Below are positions 49,146-61,800 of a stretch of DNA of 64,000 nt, piece by piece. Numbering within the stretch: the first letter of the stretch is position 1; each line of letters begins with the position of its first letter. The position numbers and the translations under genes were made by a program. The DNA comes from Moringa oleifera (taxonomy: Eukaryota; Streptophyta; Magnoliopsida; Brassicales; Moringaceae), in the NCBI GenBank assembly GCA_021397835.1, contig JAJFZO010000028.1:1054001-1118000 (forward strand). Reading direction: 5' to 3'. Below the pieces are notes generated by a model. The model was not told the DNA's origin. It ran no database searches and saw only the letters and a program-made list of their open reading frames with translations.

Positions 49146-49543
49146 ATGTTAGGGTGGTGTCCATCTATATCATTTTGACTAAGATTTATTTTCATGCTTT
49201 AGAATTAGGAAAGAGTTTGGATGTTGATTGTATTTACGAAAACTCTATGAGTTCTCCCTTTTATTTCTGTATCTCATTGCTTAGGAAGCATTTAGTGGTG
49301 AGAAGTATCCCTGTATCGCTTAGGGTGGTATTGATTTGTATCCTTTTTGAGTGGTGACTCGTAAGGTTTTTGTATTCTTGTTTGTTATCCTTAAGTTTTT
49401 GTATTCGGTATTAAACTTGGTGGTGAGCCTTCTCTCTCTTCATTCAAATATGTTCAAACTTGTTCTTATACTTTCCAATCAAAAATTTCAGGAAAGTTAC
49501 ATAATTTTCATTCCAAATATCATTCCATCATAATATTGTATCA
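49146..49543 (+). mobile_element. LTR 3' fragment, plus strand, internally rearranged
   Basis: A short piece (TTAGGGTGGTG) precedes the middle and 3' part of the LTR (TTGATTGTATTTACG, AAACTTGGTGGTGAGCC), ending TATTGTATCA at 49543. Its orientation is opposite to the pol remnants on its left. Telomere-like repeat follows at once. Confidence 0.78.
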
Positions 49544-51410
49544 AAGGTTTAGGCGATGAGCATTCAAGGTTTAGGATTTTGGGGTTAGCATTTAAAGTTT
49601 AGGATCTATGATTAATATTTAGGGTTTAAGGGTCAGTGATTAGGGTTTAGGATTTAGGTTTTAGGGTTATAGGCATAGTGTTTAGGTTAACAATTTAAGT
49701 TTCAGGTTAGGGCTTAGGGTTTAAGTTTTAGAGTTTTAGGTGTAGGAATCAGCAGTTTGGATTTAGCTTTTAGAGTTCTTGGTTTGAATGTTAAGGTTTA
49801 GGTTTACATTTAAGGATTTATGATTTAAGGTGTGTTTAGGATTTATGTATTAAGGTTTAGGGTTAAGGATGTAGGATTACAATCGAGAATTAGTGTTTAA
49901 GGTTTAGGTCTATGTTTATGGTTTAGAATTTAGGATTTATGAGGTGCAGTTTGGGATTTAGGGTTTAGTGATTAAAGGTTAAAATTTGTTGTTTTCTAGT
50001 TTAAGGTTTATCAGTTATGGTCTAAGAGTTGAGGTTTAGTGTTTATGATTTAGGGTTTACTTATTAGGATATGAGATTTGTAGTTTTGGGTTTTGGGTTT
50101 ATAGGTAAGGGATTAAAGGTCAATGGTTATGATTTAGAGGCTAGGGTTTGGCGTTTGAGGACTTCAAGTTAGGGTCAATGGCTTAGATTTATGGTTTTAA
50201 GATTGAGGATTAGGGGTTGTGGGGTTAAAGGTTATGAACTAAGAGTTAGGCTTTAGCATTCAGTGTTTAGGTTTAAGTGTTAGTATTTAGGTTTTAGCAT
50301 TCAGGGCTTGGGGTTTAAGCATTAGTATTTAGGTTTTAAGATTTTGGGGTTTAAGATTTGAGGTTTAGAGTGGTATAGGTTTTGGGGTTTAAGCATTAGT
50401 ATTTAGGTTTTAAGATTTAGGGGTTTAGGGTTTGGGGTTTAGAGTAGTATAAGTTTTAGGGTTTAAAGGTTTAGAGTTTTGGTTTTACTGTCTAGGGTTT
50501 AGGATTAAGTTTTTAAGTATTTGAGTTTAAGGATTAGGGTTTACGAGCTATGATTTAGGATTTTAAGTTTATGAACTAAGGTTTAGAGTTTCGTGTTTAG
50601 GGTTTAGGGGCTAGAGTTTAGAGTTTAAGGTCTAATGTTTCTAAGTTAAGGTTTAGGTATCAAGGTTTAGTCGTTAGTAATAAAGGTTTATGATTTAGGT
50701 TAAGGTTTTGGTTCCAAGTGTTCGTGTTTAGGGGTTAGAGTTTAGGGTTTTGTGTTTAAGGTTTATGGATTGGGTTTAGAAGTTAGGTATTAGCTTTGAG
50801 GGACTAAGATTTAGGGTTTAGGATTTATGATGTATGCTCTAAGGGTTGGGTTTAAAGTTTACAGTTTAGATTTAGGTTTAGAGTTTAAAGGGTTATGGAT
50901 TAGGTTCTAATGGTTAGGGTTATCATTTTATTTTTAGGAGTTAGGGTTTAGGAGTCAAAGTCTTGGATTTAAAGTTTAAGGTTTCGTGTTCAGGGTTTAA
51001 GGTTAGTTTGAAATCTGGGGTTAAGGGTTAGTGTTAGGATCTATGGGTTAATATTTAGGGCATAACGGTTGATGTTTAATGGGTTAGGAGGGTTTAGGAC
51101 TTACAATTTTAAGTCGTTATTTTTCATGTTTAATGGGTTAGGGTTCTAGTTTAAAGGGCAAGAGTTTAGGGATTAAAGTATAATTTTTCATTGTTAATAA
51201 GTTAGGGTTATGGTTTTAAGGGGCTAGGATTTGGAGTGTAAGGTTTAGTAGTTAGGTTTAGAGGTTAAGGGACGGGGTCTAAAGGTCAAGGGTTATGGTT
51301 TTATGTCTACAATTTAAGGCTTTTTGTTTAAGGATAGGATTTATGATTTTTTGGTTATGGTTTAGTAGTTGGGTTTTGAATTTAAATGCTAAGATTTAGA
51401 ATTTAAGTTT
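49544..51410 (+). repeat. Degenerate telomere-like block (TTTAGGG)
   Basis: About 1.87 kb of heptamers starting at an LTR end and changing to reverse satellite near 51411. Includes a duplication at about 50285-50455. No gene is seen. Confidence 0.87.
50285..50455 (+). repeat. Local duplication of about 75 bp in telomere-like repeat
   Basis: CATTAGTATTTAGGTTTTAA and GGGTTTAGAGT(G/A)GTATA recur in the same order two times. A third, shorter copy (AGTATTTAGGTTTTAGCATT) lies just upstream. Confidence 0.75.
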
Positions 51411-53029
51411 TACACTTATCATATCTTACACTTAGCTAGTTATTGGGCTGTAATATATTTAAGTCCAATTGTATATGAAGCCTGACTTTTTATTAGGCTC
51501 AATTTAAGTATTAAACCTAATTAATTTTTAAGCAAAATTAAATGTGAAGTATAATTAATTATAAAGTCATAATTATTTGCTACGTTCAATTAATTATTAA
51601 GCTCAATTACATCATACATTTAATATTTTATCAAAGTCTAAACATATATTAAGCATAATTATTTATTAAGCTCAATTACATATTATGCCTAATTTGTTTT
51701 TGTTAAACCCAATTAAATTTGAGGCTGAATTAATTATTTGGTCCAACGAATCGTTAAGCCCAATTAATTGCATATTAAGCCTAACTTTTTATTTGTATCC
51801 AAGTAGTTGTTAAGTTAAATTGCATATTAAGTCCACTTATAATAGAATGATTATGTTTTATGTTAAAGTATTTATTAAAATTGTTTCATACTTAGCCTAT
51901 TAACTTATTACTCCTAATATTAAGTCCAATTTTTGATTAAGCCTTATCAAATCTTAAATCTAAATAATTCTTATACGCAATTAATTATTAGACTCAATAT
52001 ACTATTAGACCGAATGAATTGTTAAGTTAAATTAATTATTAAATTCAATTACATCATACCTAATTCATTTAAAAACATAATTGTTTCTTGGGATTTTGCA
52101 CGATAAGCTCAATAATTATTAGACTAAATTAATTATTAGGTTGAATTATATCTTGGGCAAATTTAAAATATGCCTAATTATATGTTAGGCTGAATTATTT
52201 ATTGTACCTAATTATATCTCAAGTCCAATTATATGTGAGCTCTAATTATATTATATGTCAATTTTTTAGGTTAAATTAAATCTCAGACCCAATAGTGAGT
52301 CGAATTATTGGTTAAGCTGATGCATGTTAGCCTCATTATTTTTGTCCCATCAATAAGCCCAATTATATCTAGGCATCAATTATTTTTTAGGTCTAATCAT
52401 ATATTAAACATAATTTTTTATAAGATCTAACTATTATGAGACATAATTAAATTTTAGACCCAATGAATTGTTGGGAACTAATTCTTAAATTCAAAAAAAT
52501 ATATATTATACTTAATTACTTATGGGTTCATTTAGTTCTTGGCTCAATTATATATTAAAGTCAATTATTTGTCAAGTCAATTTATACATTTCTAATCAAA
52601 TCTTAGGGCTAATTAATTAGAAAGTGTAAGAATTGCTAGGTCCAATTAATTATTCAATTTCATATTTACGTAAAATATATGATCAAATTAATTTTTGAAT
52701 CCAATTAATAAATGTTAAGCTCAATTAGTTATTAGGGCCACTTAATTTCTAGGTTCAGTTACATCTAAAGTTGGATCATTATTTGAGTCCTACTACTTCT
52801 TGGGCTAAATTCATTCTTCAGCTCAATTAAGTTGTAGGTTCATGCACATCACAACTAATTATATCATTCTTAGTTGTAATGTGCATGAAAAATAAGTTGT
52901 AGGTTTATTAAGTTGTAGATTCCTAAATGTTTTGCCTAATTATATTTTAGTTCTAGTTATTTATTGGTCTTATTTCATTCTTAGTCTAAATTATAGAATA
53001 AACCTAATTATTTGTTAGATCTGATTATA
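51411..53029 (-). repeat. 17-bp satellite, reverse orientation
   Basis: Reverse monomers with somewhat more irregular spacing than in 25-34 kb. CATGCA-type variant monomers lie near 52320 and 52841. No gene is seen. Confidence 0.83.
52841..52887. repeat. 18-bp-arm hairpin with CATGCACAT core
   Basis: The left arm CATGCACATCACAACTAA (52841-52858) pairs with TTAGTTGTAATGTGCATG (52870-52887) with one mismatch and an 11-base loop. It is a local inverted copy of a variant satellite monomer. Confidence 0.88.
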
Positions 53030-53811
53030 TGGTAGGAGTGCCTACGTTACCACAACGAGCCCATAATATTTGGTACTTTCTAAAACCTACAACTTATTTT
53101 TCATGCATTTACAAGCCTGTTTTGAGTCCAACCTGAGAGAAGTGCTGAATTTGATTGCGAACTTTTTTTGAAGTATTCTTTTATATTTTGAAATGTTGAT
53201 AATCTTATCTTTCAATTCTCTTTTAAAATAACTCAAAATTATTTTCCTAGAGAAAGTTATAGTTGTTTCTTTAGTAGTAGATAGTTCGCTTGCACCTTGA
53301 CAGATTTTCAAGAAAAAGTTATTTTAGCCTACTAACTTCATTTTTTGGCAAAAAAAAGCAATGAATGAGTTAGTTATCAACCAAAACTTAAGTATTTTCA
53401 CAGTCCTACGCCTGGAGAGTTGTTCTATGCATTAATATTTATTTTCATGCTTTACATTTAGAAAGTAATTTAGACTTTGATTGTATTTGTTGAAATTCTT
53501 TAAGTTATGTTTTTTATCTCTGTATTTCTTTGGTTGGGATCCATTAGTGGTGACAAATAGCTCTATATCTTTTAAGGTGGTGCTTATCTGCATCCTTTTG
53601 GGTGGTGAACCGTGAGCGTTCTATATCTTTGTTTGTTCTCCTTAAGGCAGCTATTTTCTATATCCATTTGGTGTTAAATTTGGTTGTGAGCTTTTTATTC
53701 TCATTTTCATTCAAATCTTTTCAAACTTGTGCTTGTACTTTTCTAAACAATTTTTATAGCAAAGTTACATAAATTCTATTTCAAATACTGTTCCATCATA
53801 ATAAAGTATCA
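53030..53811 (+). mobile_element. Solo LTR (782 bp) with TTATA target duplication
   Basis: Runs from TGGTAGGAGTGCC to AAGTATCA, with TTATA on both sides (53025-53029 and 53812-53816), the 5-bp duplication expected of gypsy integration. No internal sequence is present, so two LTRs probably recombined into one. About 150 bp near 53085-53235 are absent from the 36747 copy but present in the minus-strand fragment at 4530-4680, which defines a longer LTR subtype. Both flanks are reverse satellite. Confidence 0.85.
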
Positions 53812-55465
53812 TTATATATTAAGCAATATTTTTCATTACGCTCAACCAAATCTTAAGCTCAATTAATTCTTAGTTATAATTAAAATTTCAATTTATTAAC
53901 TGTTAAACCTATTTAATCATGAAGTCATTAATTGTCAAGTTCTATTACATCTCATGCCCAATTATATCTTAGATTAATTATTTAGCTTTAGGGTAATGAA
54001 TTGTTAGGCCTAATAAATTATATGGTCCAATCAATTATTAGGCTCAATTTGTTCTTAAGGTTAATTAGATATTATATCTTATTTTTTATTAGATTTAAAT
54101 AAATATTAAACCTAATTAATTATTTGATGTAATTAATTATTAAGCTCAGTTATATATTGGCCCAAATATCTTTATAGCTCAATTAAGATATGTTAGGCTA
54201 AATTCCTTCTTTGTTATTTCTTAATTTCATGCTCGATATACCTAATTGTATCTTTGGTTCTATTTTTTATTATTAGTCTAATTATCTATTCGGCTAATTA
54301 TTTGTGATACCCAATTATATCTAACTTCAACTATAGTTTGGGTCTAATTATATTTTTCGGTCCAATTTATGTTCAAGTCCTTTATTGGGCTTATGCATGT
54401 TATGATGAATTAATTATAGACCCTTTTTTTTTTTGGTTTGTTTCAGTTTTAGACCGAATTAGTTATTAAATTATATTATTTATCCATTCTAATTATATAG
54501 TGAGCCTTATTTTTTAATATATCGAAGTAAATCTTAGAATCAATTAATTAATAAATTAATTAATTTATTAAGCCTAATGAATTATTAAATCCAACTAAGT
54601 TTTAGGCTTGATTACACACCAAGTCTAATTATTTTTTAGGCCGGATTATTCTTAGGCCTAATTAATAAATAATTAGATCAAATTCGTTCTCAAGCTTATT
54701 ATTTTTTAGTTCTGCATGTTAGGTCCAATTATTTATTAGGATCAATTATATATTAGACTTAATTAATTATTCATGATAATCATATTATAGGCTCGATTAG
54801 TTATTAAACCCATTTTATTCTTATCCAATAATTTATTAGTCCTAATTATATATTAAACCTATTTTTTTAGGTTTTAGCAAATCTTAAGCCTAACTATTTG
54901 CTAGGTTCAACCAAATCTTAGGTTCAATTAATTATTAGACTCAATTGTTAAACCTAATTAATTGTTTGGTCAAATTAATTATCAGGCTCAATTATTTGTT
55001 CTCAATCCAACTTATTTCTTGGGTTCATATATGATAAGCGCAATAATTATTCAACCCAATAAATATTAGGCCTAGTTATATTTTGAGCTAGTGCATACTA
55101 AACCCAATTTTGTATTAGTCCAAATAATTTATTAAACTTAATTATATCTCAGATTTAATTATATTCAGCTCATTCAAGTATAAGTCCACTATATATGATG
55201 CCAAATTATACCATATGTTATATTTTTTAGGTCTAATTAAATCTCAAGCTCGATTAATTTTAAAATTCAATTACATCTTAAGTCATAATACTTACTAACC
55301 TAATTATATGTCAAAATATTTCTTGGGATCATTCATGTTAGTCTCATTAATTCAACCTCATTAATTAATAAGTTCAATTATATCTTCGGATGACTATTTC
55401 TCAAGTCTAATTATATATTAAACCCAATATTTTATAAAATCTAACTAATTTTTAGGTATAATTAA
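53812..55465 (-). repeat. 17-bp satellite, reverse orientation
   Basis: Continuation of the array interrupted by the solo LTR. Ends at an orientation switch near 55466, where AACCCAATATTTTAT (55421) faces AATAAAAAAATTGGGT (55474) as an imperfect inverted repeat. Confidence 0.83.
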
Positions 55466-58400
55466 TTCTGCCTAATAAAAAAATTGGGTGTGACAATTAA
55501 GTGGTCTAGCATGTAATTAGTTGAGCCTAATAATTAATTAGGTGTAATAATAAATTAAACTTAATATTTAATAGAGCTCCAAATTTTATTGCAACTAATA
55601 ATTAATTGGACCAAAGATTTAATTGAGCCTAGTAAAAAAGTGCTTTTACTATATAATTAGCCTTAATAAATAATTGGGCTTAGTCTATAAATGAGTTTAA
55701 GAATAAAATTAGACTATTATTGACTTAAAATAAAATTAGATCTAAGATTTAATTGGATAAAAATATAATTAAATGTAGTATGCATAAACCCAATACATAA
55801 TTAGGCTTAAAAATGAATTGAACTTTAAAATATAATTGAACATAATAATTAATTAGGTCTGATATTTATTTATTGGATTAAAATTTAATTGAATCTAATA
55901 TTTAATTAGGTCAAATATGTAGTTGACATTAATTGTAAGTTGGACAATGCAATTTATTGTGCCTAATAGTTAATAAGGCCCAAGATTGGATTGTGTTAAA
56001 TAAATCATTAAGATTAATATATAATTTGACCTAATAAAAAATTATCCTAGATATATAATTGAGCTTAAAAACTAAATTGGCTTAATAAATAATAAGGTTT
56101 AAGATTTAGTTGAGTGTAACAAGTAATTGAACTTGACAATTAGTTGTTCTAACAAAATATAATTACTTGGACATAAGATTTAATTGGACTATATAAAAAA
56201 TTAGACATAATAGATAATTTATCTTCATAAATAATTGAGCTTAAAAATGAAATGGGCTTAATACATAGTTGGGCCTAAAACAAAAATAAACCTAACAATT
56301 AATTATATTTAAGATATAATTTGATCCAATGCTTAATTGGACTTAGCATACATGAGCCTAATAAATAACTGAACTTAAAGACAAATTAATTTTAAGATAT
56401 AATTTGACCCAAATTACAATTGAGCTTAAGATATAATTAAGTTTTACGAATGGCTGGGCCTAATAAATAATTCAATTAAAGATATAATTAGCTCCATCGT
56501 GTATAAAATTAAAAAATATTTTTGCTTAGAAACGAAATATTGGATCTAAGATATAATTGAGCTTAATAATTAATTATATCTAGCAAAAATTTGAGTCAAT
56601 AGTCAATTAAGTTTAATAATTAATTTTGACTAAGATTTTATTTTGCCTAGGAATTAGATGGGACTAATATCTAATTGGGTTTTATATAAAAATGGATCTA
56701 ATAAATAAATTAGACTTATAATGTAATTGAACCTATGATTAATTATGCTTGATAATTAGACGTAATAACTGATTATGTCCAAGATTTTACTATGCCTAAG
56801 AATTTGCAAGGCCTAGGATTTATTTGGATCCAATAAAAAATATATACTTAATATATAATTGATCTTAATAACCAATTAGGCTTATTATATAATTAGGTTT
56901 AAGAAATAACTGGACCTAAAAAATTATAATTGAACTTGAAACATAATTGGGTTTTATAAATAATTTGGCCTAATAGATAGACCTAATAATAAATAATAGA
57001 GCTTAGTATATGATTATGTTTACCATGCAAGAAACTGAAAATAATTCAACCAAAGAACAAGTTTAGTCTAACATATTTTTATTGGACCTAAGAATTAATT
57101 GAACCATGAAAATAAATGGGTCTAACAGTTGATTAGATCAAACAATTCATTGCATCAGATAATTAATCAAGTTAATTTGGCCTAATAAAAAAGGGCTTAA
57201 CATGTCATTAGGTCCAAAAACACTACAGGCCTAATAAATAACTGAGTTTAATGTATAATTAAGACTTACAAATAATTGAACCTAACTATTCACTGAGTTT
57301 AATATATAATAGCGCCTAATAACATATTTTTAATAAGAAGTTTAAGTTAATATATAATTGGACCTAAAATGGGTAGATACCAAAATAAACCTAATAAAAT
57401 TTAGGTGTAATAATTAACTAGACCTCATAATTAATTGGACCTAAGATTTAATTGTATCTAAGAATTAGTTGACCTAATATTTAATTGAAAATAATAAAAA
57501 ATTATGCTTAAATATGTAATTGATCCTAATAAATAATTGGGCATCATATAGTTACGCCTAAGAACCTAATAAGCTTAATACATAATTAGGCTCAAAATAT
57601 TGTTAGATCTAGTAATTAATTATTTTCAAGATATAACTAGACTCGATAATTAATTGCACCTAACGTGCATGAGCCCAACAAATAATTAAACTTCAAAACA
57701 AATTGAGACTAAAATATAATGGACTTCATAAATAATTGGGCCAAACGAATGACTCCGTCTAATAATAAATAATAGAACTTAAGATATAATTAGTCTCGTA
57801 TGTATGAAACTTAAAAATAATTTAGCCTCAGAACAAATTAGGCTAACACATATTAATTAAGCCTAAAAAGTAATTGATTCATAAAATAATTAGGCCTATT
57901 GTGTAATTGATTTTGACAGTTATTCGAACCAAAGAATTCGTTATGCCAAATAACTAATAATCAAGCTTAAGATTTAGTTCAGCCTAAATAGCAAACATAT
58001 ATCATTGAGCTTAAGAACGAAATGATCATAATAAATTATTGAGCCTGATGAGTAATTGAGTCAATAGTAAATTAGACCCTAACAATTTATTGGGCCTGAT
58101 GATTTGTTTAGTCAAAAAATATATTGAGCCTAAGATTTAATTAGACTTAATATTTAATTAAGCTTAATAAATAATTAAGTTTCTTAATATGTAATTAAAT
58201 TTAATAAAATATTAGATCTAAGATGTATTTGAGCCTAATGATTAATTGAACTTAGTAACTAATTACATTTAACAATTAATTAAGTTTAATAATTAATGAG
58301 AACTTAGATCTAACTCTATATAGAATTAGTGGGGCCTAATATCTACTTACGCCTAAAATTGGACCTGATAGACCTAACAAATGATAAGGCTTAAAATAGA

Positions 58401-61400
58401 TTTGAGCCTAAGAATAAACTCAGTCTAAGATATATAATTGGCCATGATATGTGATCTTAATGACTAATCACTTAACAATTGATTAGGCCTAAAATTAATT
58501 AAGTTGTATGAGGGGGCCAAGATTTAATTGTCATGACAAATTAAATAGGTCTAAAATTTTAATGAGCATAATAAAAAATTAAGCTTTATACATAATTAAG
58601 CCTAATATCTAATTGGATTTAATCTATAATTGGTTATAAGAACGAAATTGGACAAACAAATAATTGGGATTAAAGTATAATTGAGTCTATGATTTAATTA
58701 GTCTTAAGATATAATTGCGTATAGCATGCATGAACCTAATAGATACTTAGAACTATTAATGAATTAAGCCTAAGATATAATTGGACTATAATTGAACTTA
58801 AGATAAATTATACATAATATCTAATGGGTACTAATATTTATTAATTGAACTCAAAATTAATTAGATTTAATATTTTATTAAGCCAAATATGTAGTGAAGG
58901 TTAACAATTTATTGGGTCTAGCAATTTATTGGATATAATAATTAATTTGGCTTAACATTTAATTAAATCTTTAAAAAAAGCAAAACAAGGTTAATATATG
59001 ATTAAGTAATTGATCTTAACTTGGGCCTAACAACTCCATTAGCCTAATAAATAATTGGATATAAGATTTAATTGAAACTAACAATTAATTGAACTTAATA
59101 ATTAATTGATCTTAACTAATAATTGAGTTTAAGATTTAAAGGTACTTAAGAATTAGTTGGGCTTAAAATTTAATTAGACTTTATAAAAATTGGGTTTAAT
59201 ATATAATCAAGCGTAAAAAAAAAAAAAAGTCAGGCCATAGATATTTTGGGCCTATAAATTAATTGGACCAAATTAACTAAGCTAAAGTGCATGATTCCAA
59301 GAAATAATTTGATATATAATTGAGCCTCATAAATAATATAACTTAAGATATAATTAGACCTCAAACTAAGTGGGCTTCATATTTAATTAGGCTTAAAAAT
59401 TGAACATATAAAATAATTAGGCTTCACATATAATTAGATCTATGATATAATAGGTCAAATATAATTGGACTTGAAACAATTGGGGCTAATAAATAATTTA
59501 GTCTAATACATAATTGAGCCTAGTACAATTTGGTTGCATAATTAATTAGGTCTAGTAATCAATTGATTCCATCGTGCATGAATTCAAAAAATAATTGATC
59601 AATGTATGTGAATTGGGTCAAATAATTAATTAAATGTAAAAATAAGTCTAAAACGTTATTATGATTAATAGTTAATTGGATTGAACAATTTAGTAGGTCT
59701 AGCAATTCATTGGGACTAATAGTAAATGAAAATTTTGATTTTATATGATTAGGATACTTAAATAATTGAGCTTAATTTGAAAATGGATCAAATAGTGAAA
59801 TGCATCCAATAAAAAAGCCTAAGATGTAATTGAGTCTAATAATTAATTGTGCCTAAGAATTAGTTGAACATAAGATTTAATTGGCCATAATAAAGAATTA
59901 GGCATAATATTAATTAAGCCTAGGAGCAAATTGAGAAATAATTGGGCTTAATATATAATCGAACATGATAAAATATTGAACCTAAGATGCAATTGAGCCT
60001 AATAATTTATTGGATCTAGCAAATGATTGGGCCATAATTGATTACATCTAGTAATTCACAGAGCCTAAAATTTAACTCTACTTAAGAATTAGTTAGGCAT
60101 AATATGCAATAGGACCAAATAAAAAGTTGACCTCCCTGCATAATTAGGCCTAATAAATAATTAGATCTAAAATATATTTGAGTTTAATAATTAACTCAGT
60201 TTAAGATATAATTAGGCTTCATGTAATGTAGCTTAAAAATTAATGATCTAACAATTAATTGAAAGTAACTTTAATTGTGACTAAATTAATTAGGCTTGAA
60301 ATTTAATTGAGTAAAAAAAATCAAGTTTAATACATAATTAGGCCTAATAAATAACTTGGGATCTATTAAATTGAGCCTAATAAAAAGATTGAGCTCAATA
60401 TATGTAATTAGTTAGAACTGAATAAGACTAATAAGTAATTGGATATAAAATGTAATTGAGTCCAAGATTTAATTAAACCAAGATAAAATCAAACATAAAG
60501 TGCATGAACTAAATACATAATTGAGTCTAATGAATTCAACCTAAGATATAATTAAACTCAAACTATCATTGAATTAAAGACATAATTGAGCATAGTAGTT
60601 AATTGGACCTAACATATATTAATTGACTCAAAAATTAATTTGATCAAACATTTAATTGAACCAAACATGTAATTGAGATTAACAATTAATTAGACAGAGC
60701 AATTCATTTGGTCTAATAATTTACTAGCATAAGATTTGATTTGATCTGACAAAAATTTAAGTTTAATATATAATTTCACCAGTAAATAATTGACCTTAAT
60801 ATAGAAATGGGTTAAAGAATTGAATTAGTCTAATAAATAATTGGATTTAAGATTTAGCTTAAGATTTTATTGTACATAAGAATTAATTGGACCTAAGATT
60901 AAATTGAGCCTTATTAAAAATTGGGCATAATATATAATTAAGTCTAAGAATAGTCAAGTTGAGAATATAATTTAGCCAATCAATTATTTGGACTGAATTA
61001 ATTAGACTAACATACATGAGTCCAAGAAATAATTTAACATGTAATTAGACCTTAAATTAATAGGGCCTCAGATTTAATTGAGCCTAGAAAATTGGAAAAA
61101 AGATATAAGTAGGCCTCATGCATATTTGGGTCAACAATATAATGAGTTGAATATAATCGAACTTGAGATAAAATTGAGCAAAATAAACAATTTGGTTTTA
61201 TACATAATTGGGCATTGTGTGCATTAGTCCAAGACATAATTGGGCCTAATGTTTGTTTGATCTAATAATTATTAGGCTCATTGATCATGAACTTTAGAAA
61301 TAATTGGATTCTAAAATAAATTAGGCCTAAGATGTAATTGATTTGACCTAACAATTAATTGAGTCTAAAATTTAATTGTGCATAAGGATTAGTTGGGTTT

Positions 61401-61800
61401 AAGATTTGATAGGGCCTAATAAAATTAAGTTTAATAGATAATTGGACTAAGAACGAAACAAACTTAATAAGTAATTTTGACCTAAAATATAATTAGGCAA
61501 GATACTTAATTAAGTATAAGATATAATTGGTCCCAATGGTTAATTGGGTCCAACATGCATGAGCTCAAAAAAATAATTGAGCTCAAGAACAAATTAGAGC
61601 TAAGATATAATTGGGCATAAAACATAATTGTTTCTAAATTATAAATAGGTTTTGTAAATAAGTATCCTTAATAATTAAATGGATCTAGAGTACATGAACC
61701 CAATAAATAATTAAAATTAAGAATGAATTCCACATAATGTAAATTAATTAGGTCAAAGAATTACTAGGCCTAAAAAATAAAAAGACCTATTGTGTAAACA
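55466..61800 (+). repeat. 17-bp satellite, forward orientation (long block)
   Basis: About 6.3 kb of forward monomers, for example consecutive 17-mers at about 60427-60477. Variant monomers with GTGCATGA or CATGCATGA cores recur at about 57664, 58725, 59290, 59573, 60493 and 61553. Longer composite similarity links 57020-57070, 57810-57860 and 15690-15740 (GAAACT...AAATAATT followed by GAACAAATT and AACA(C/T)AT(T/A)). No gene is seen. Confidence 0.85.
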
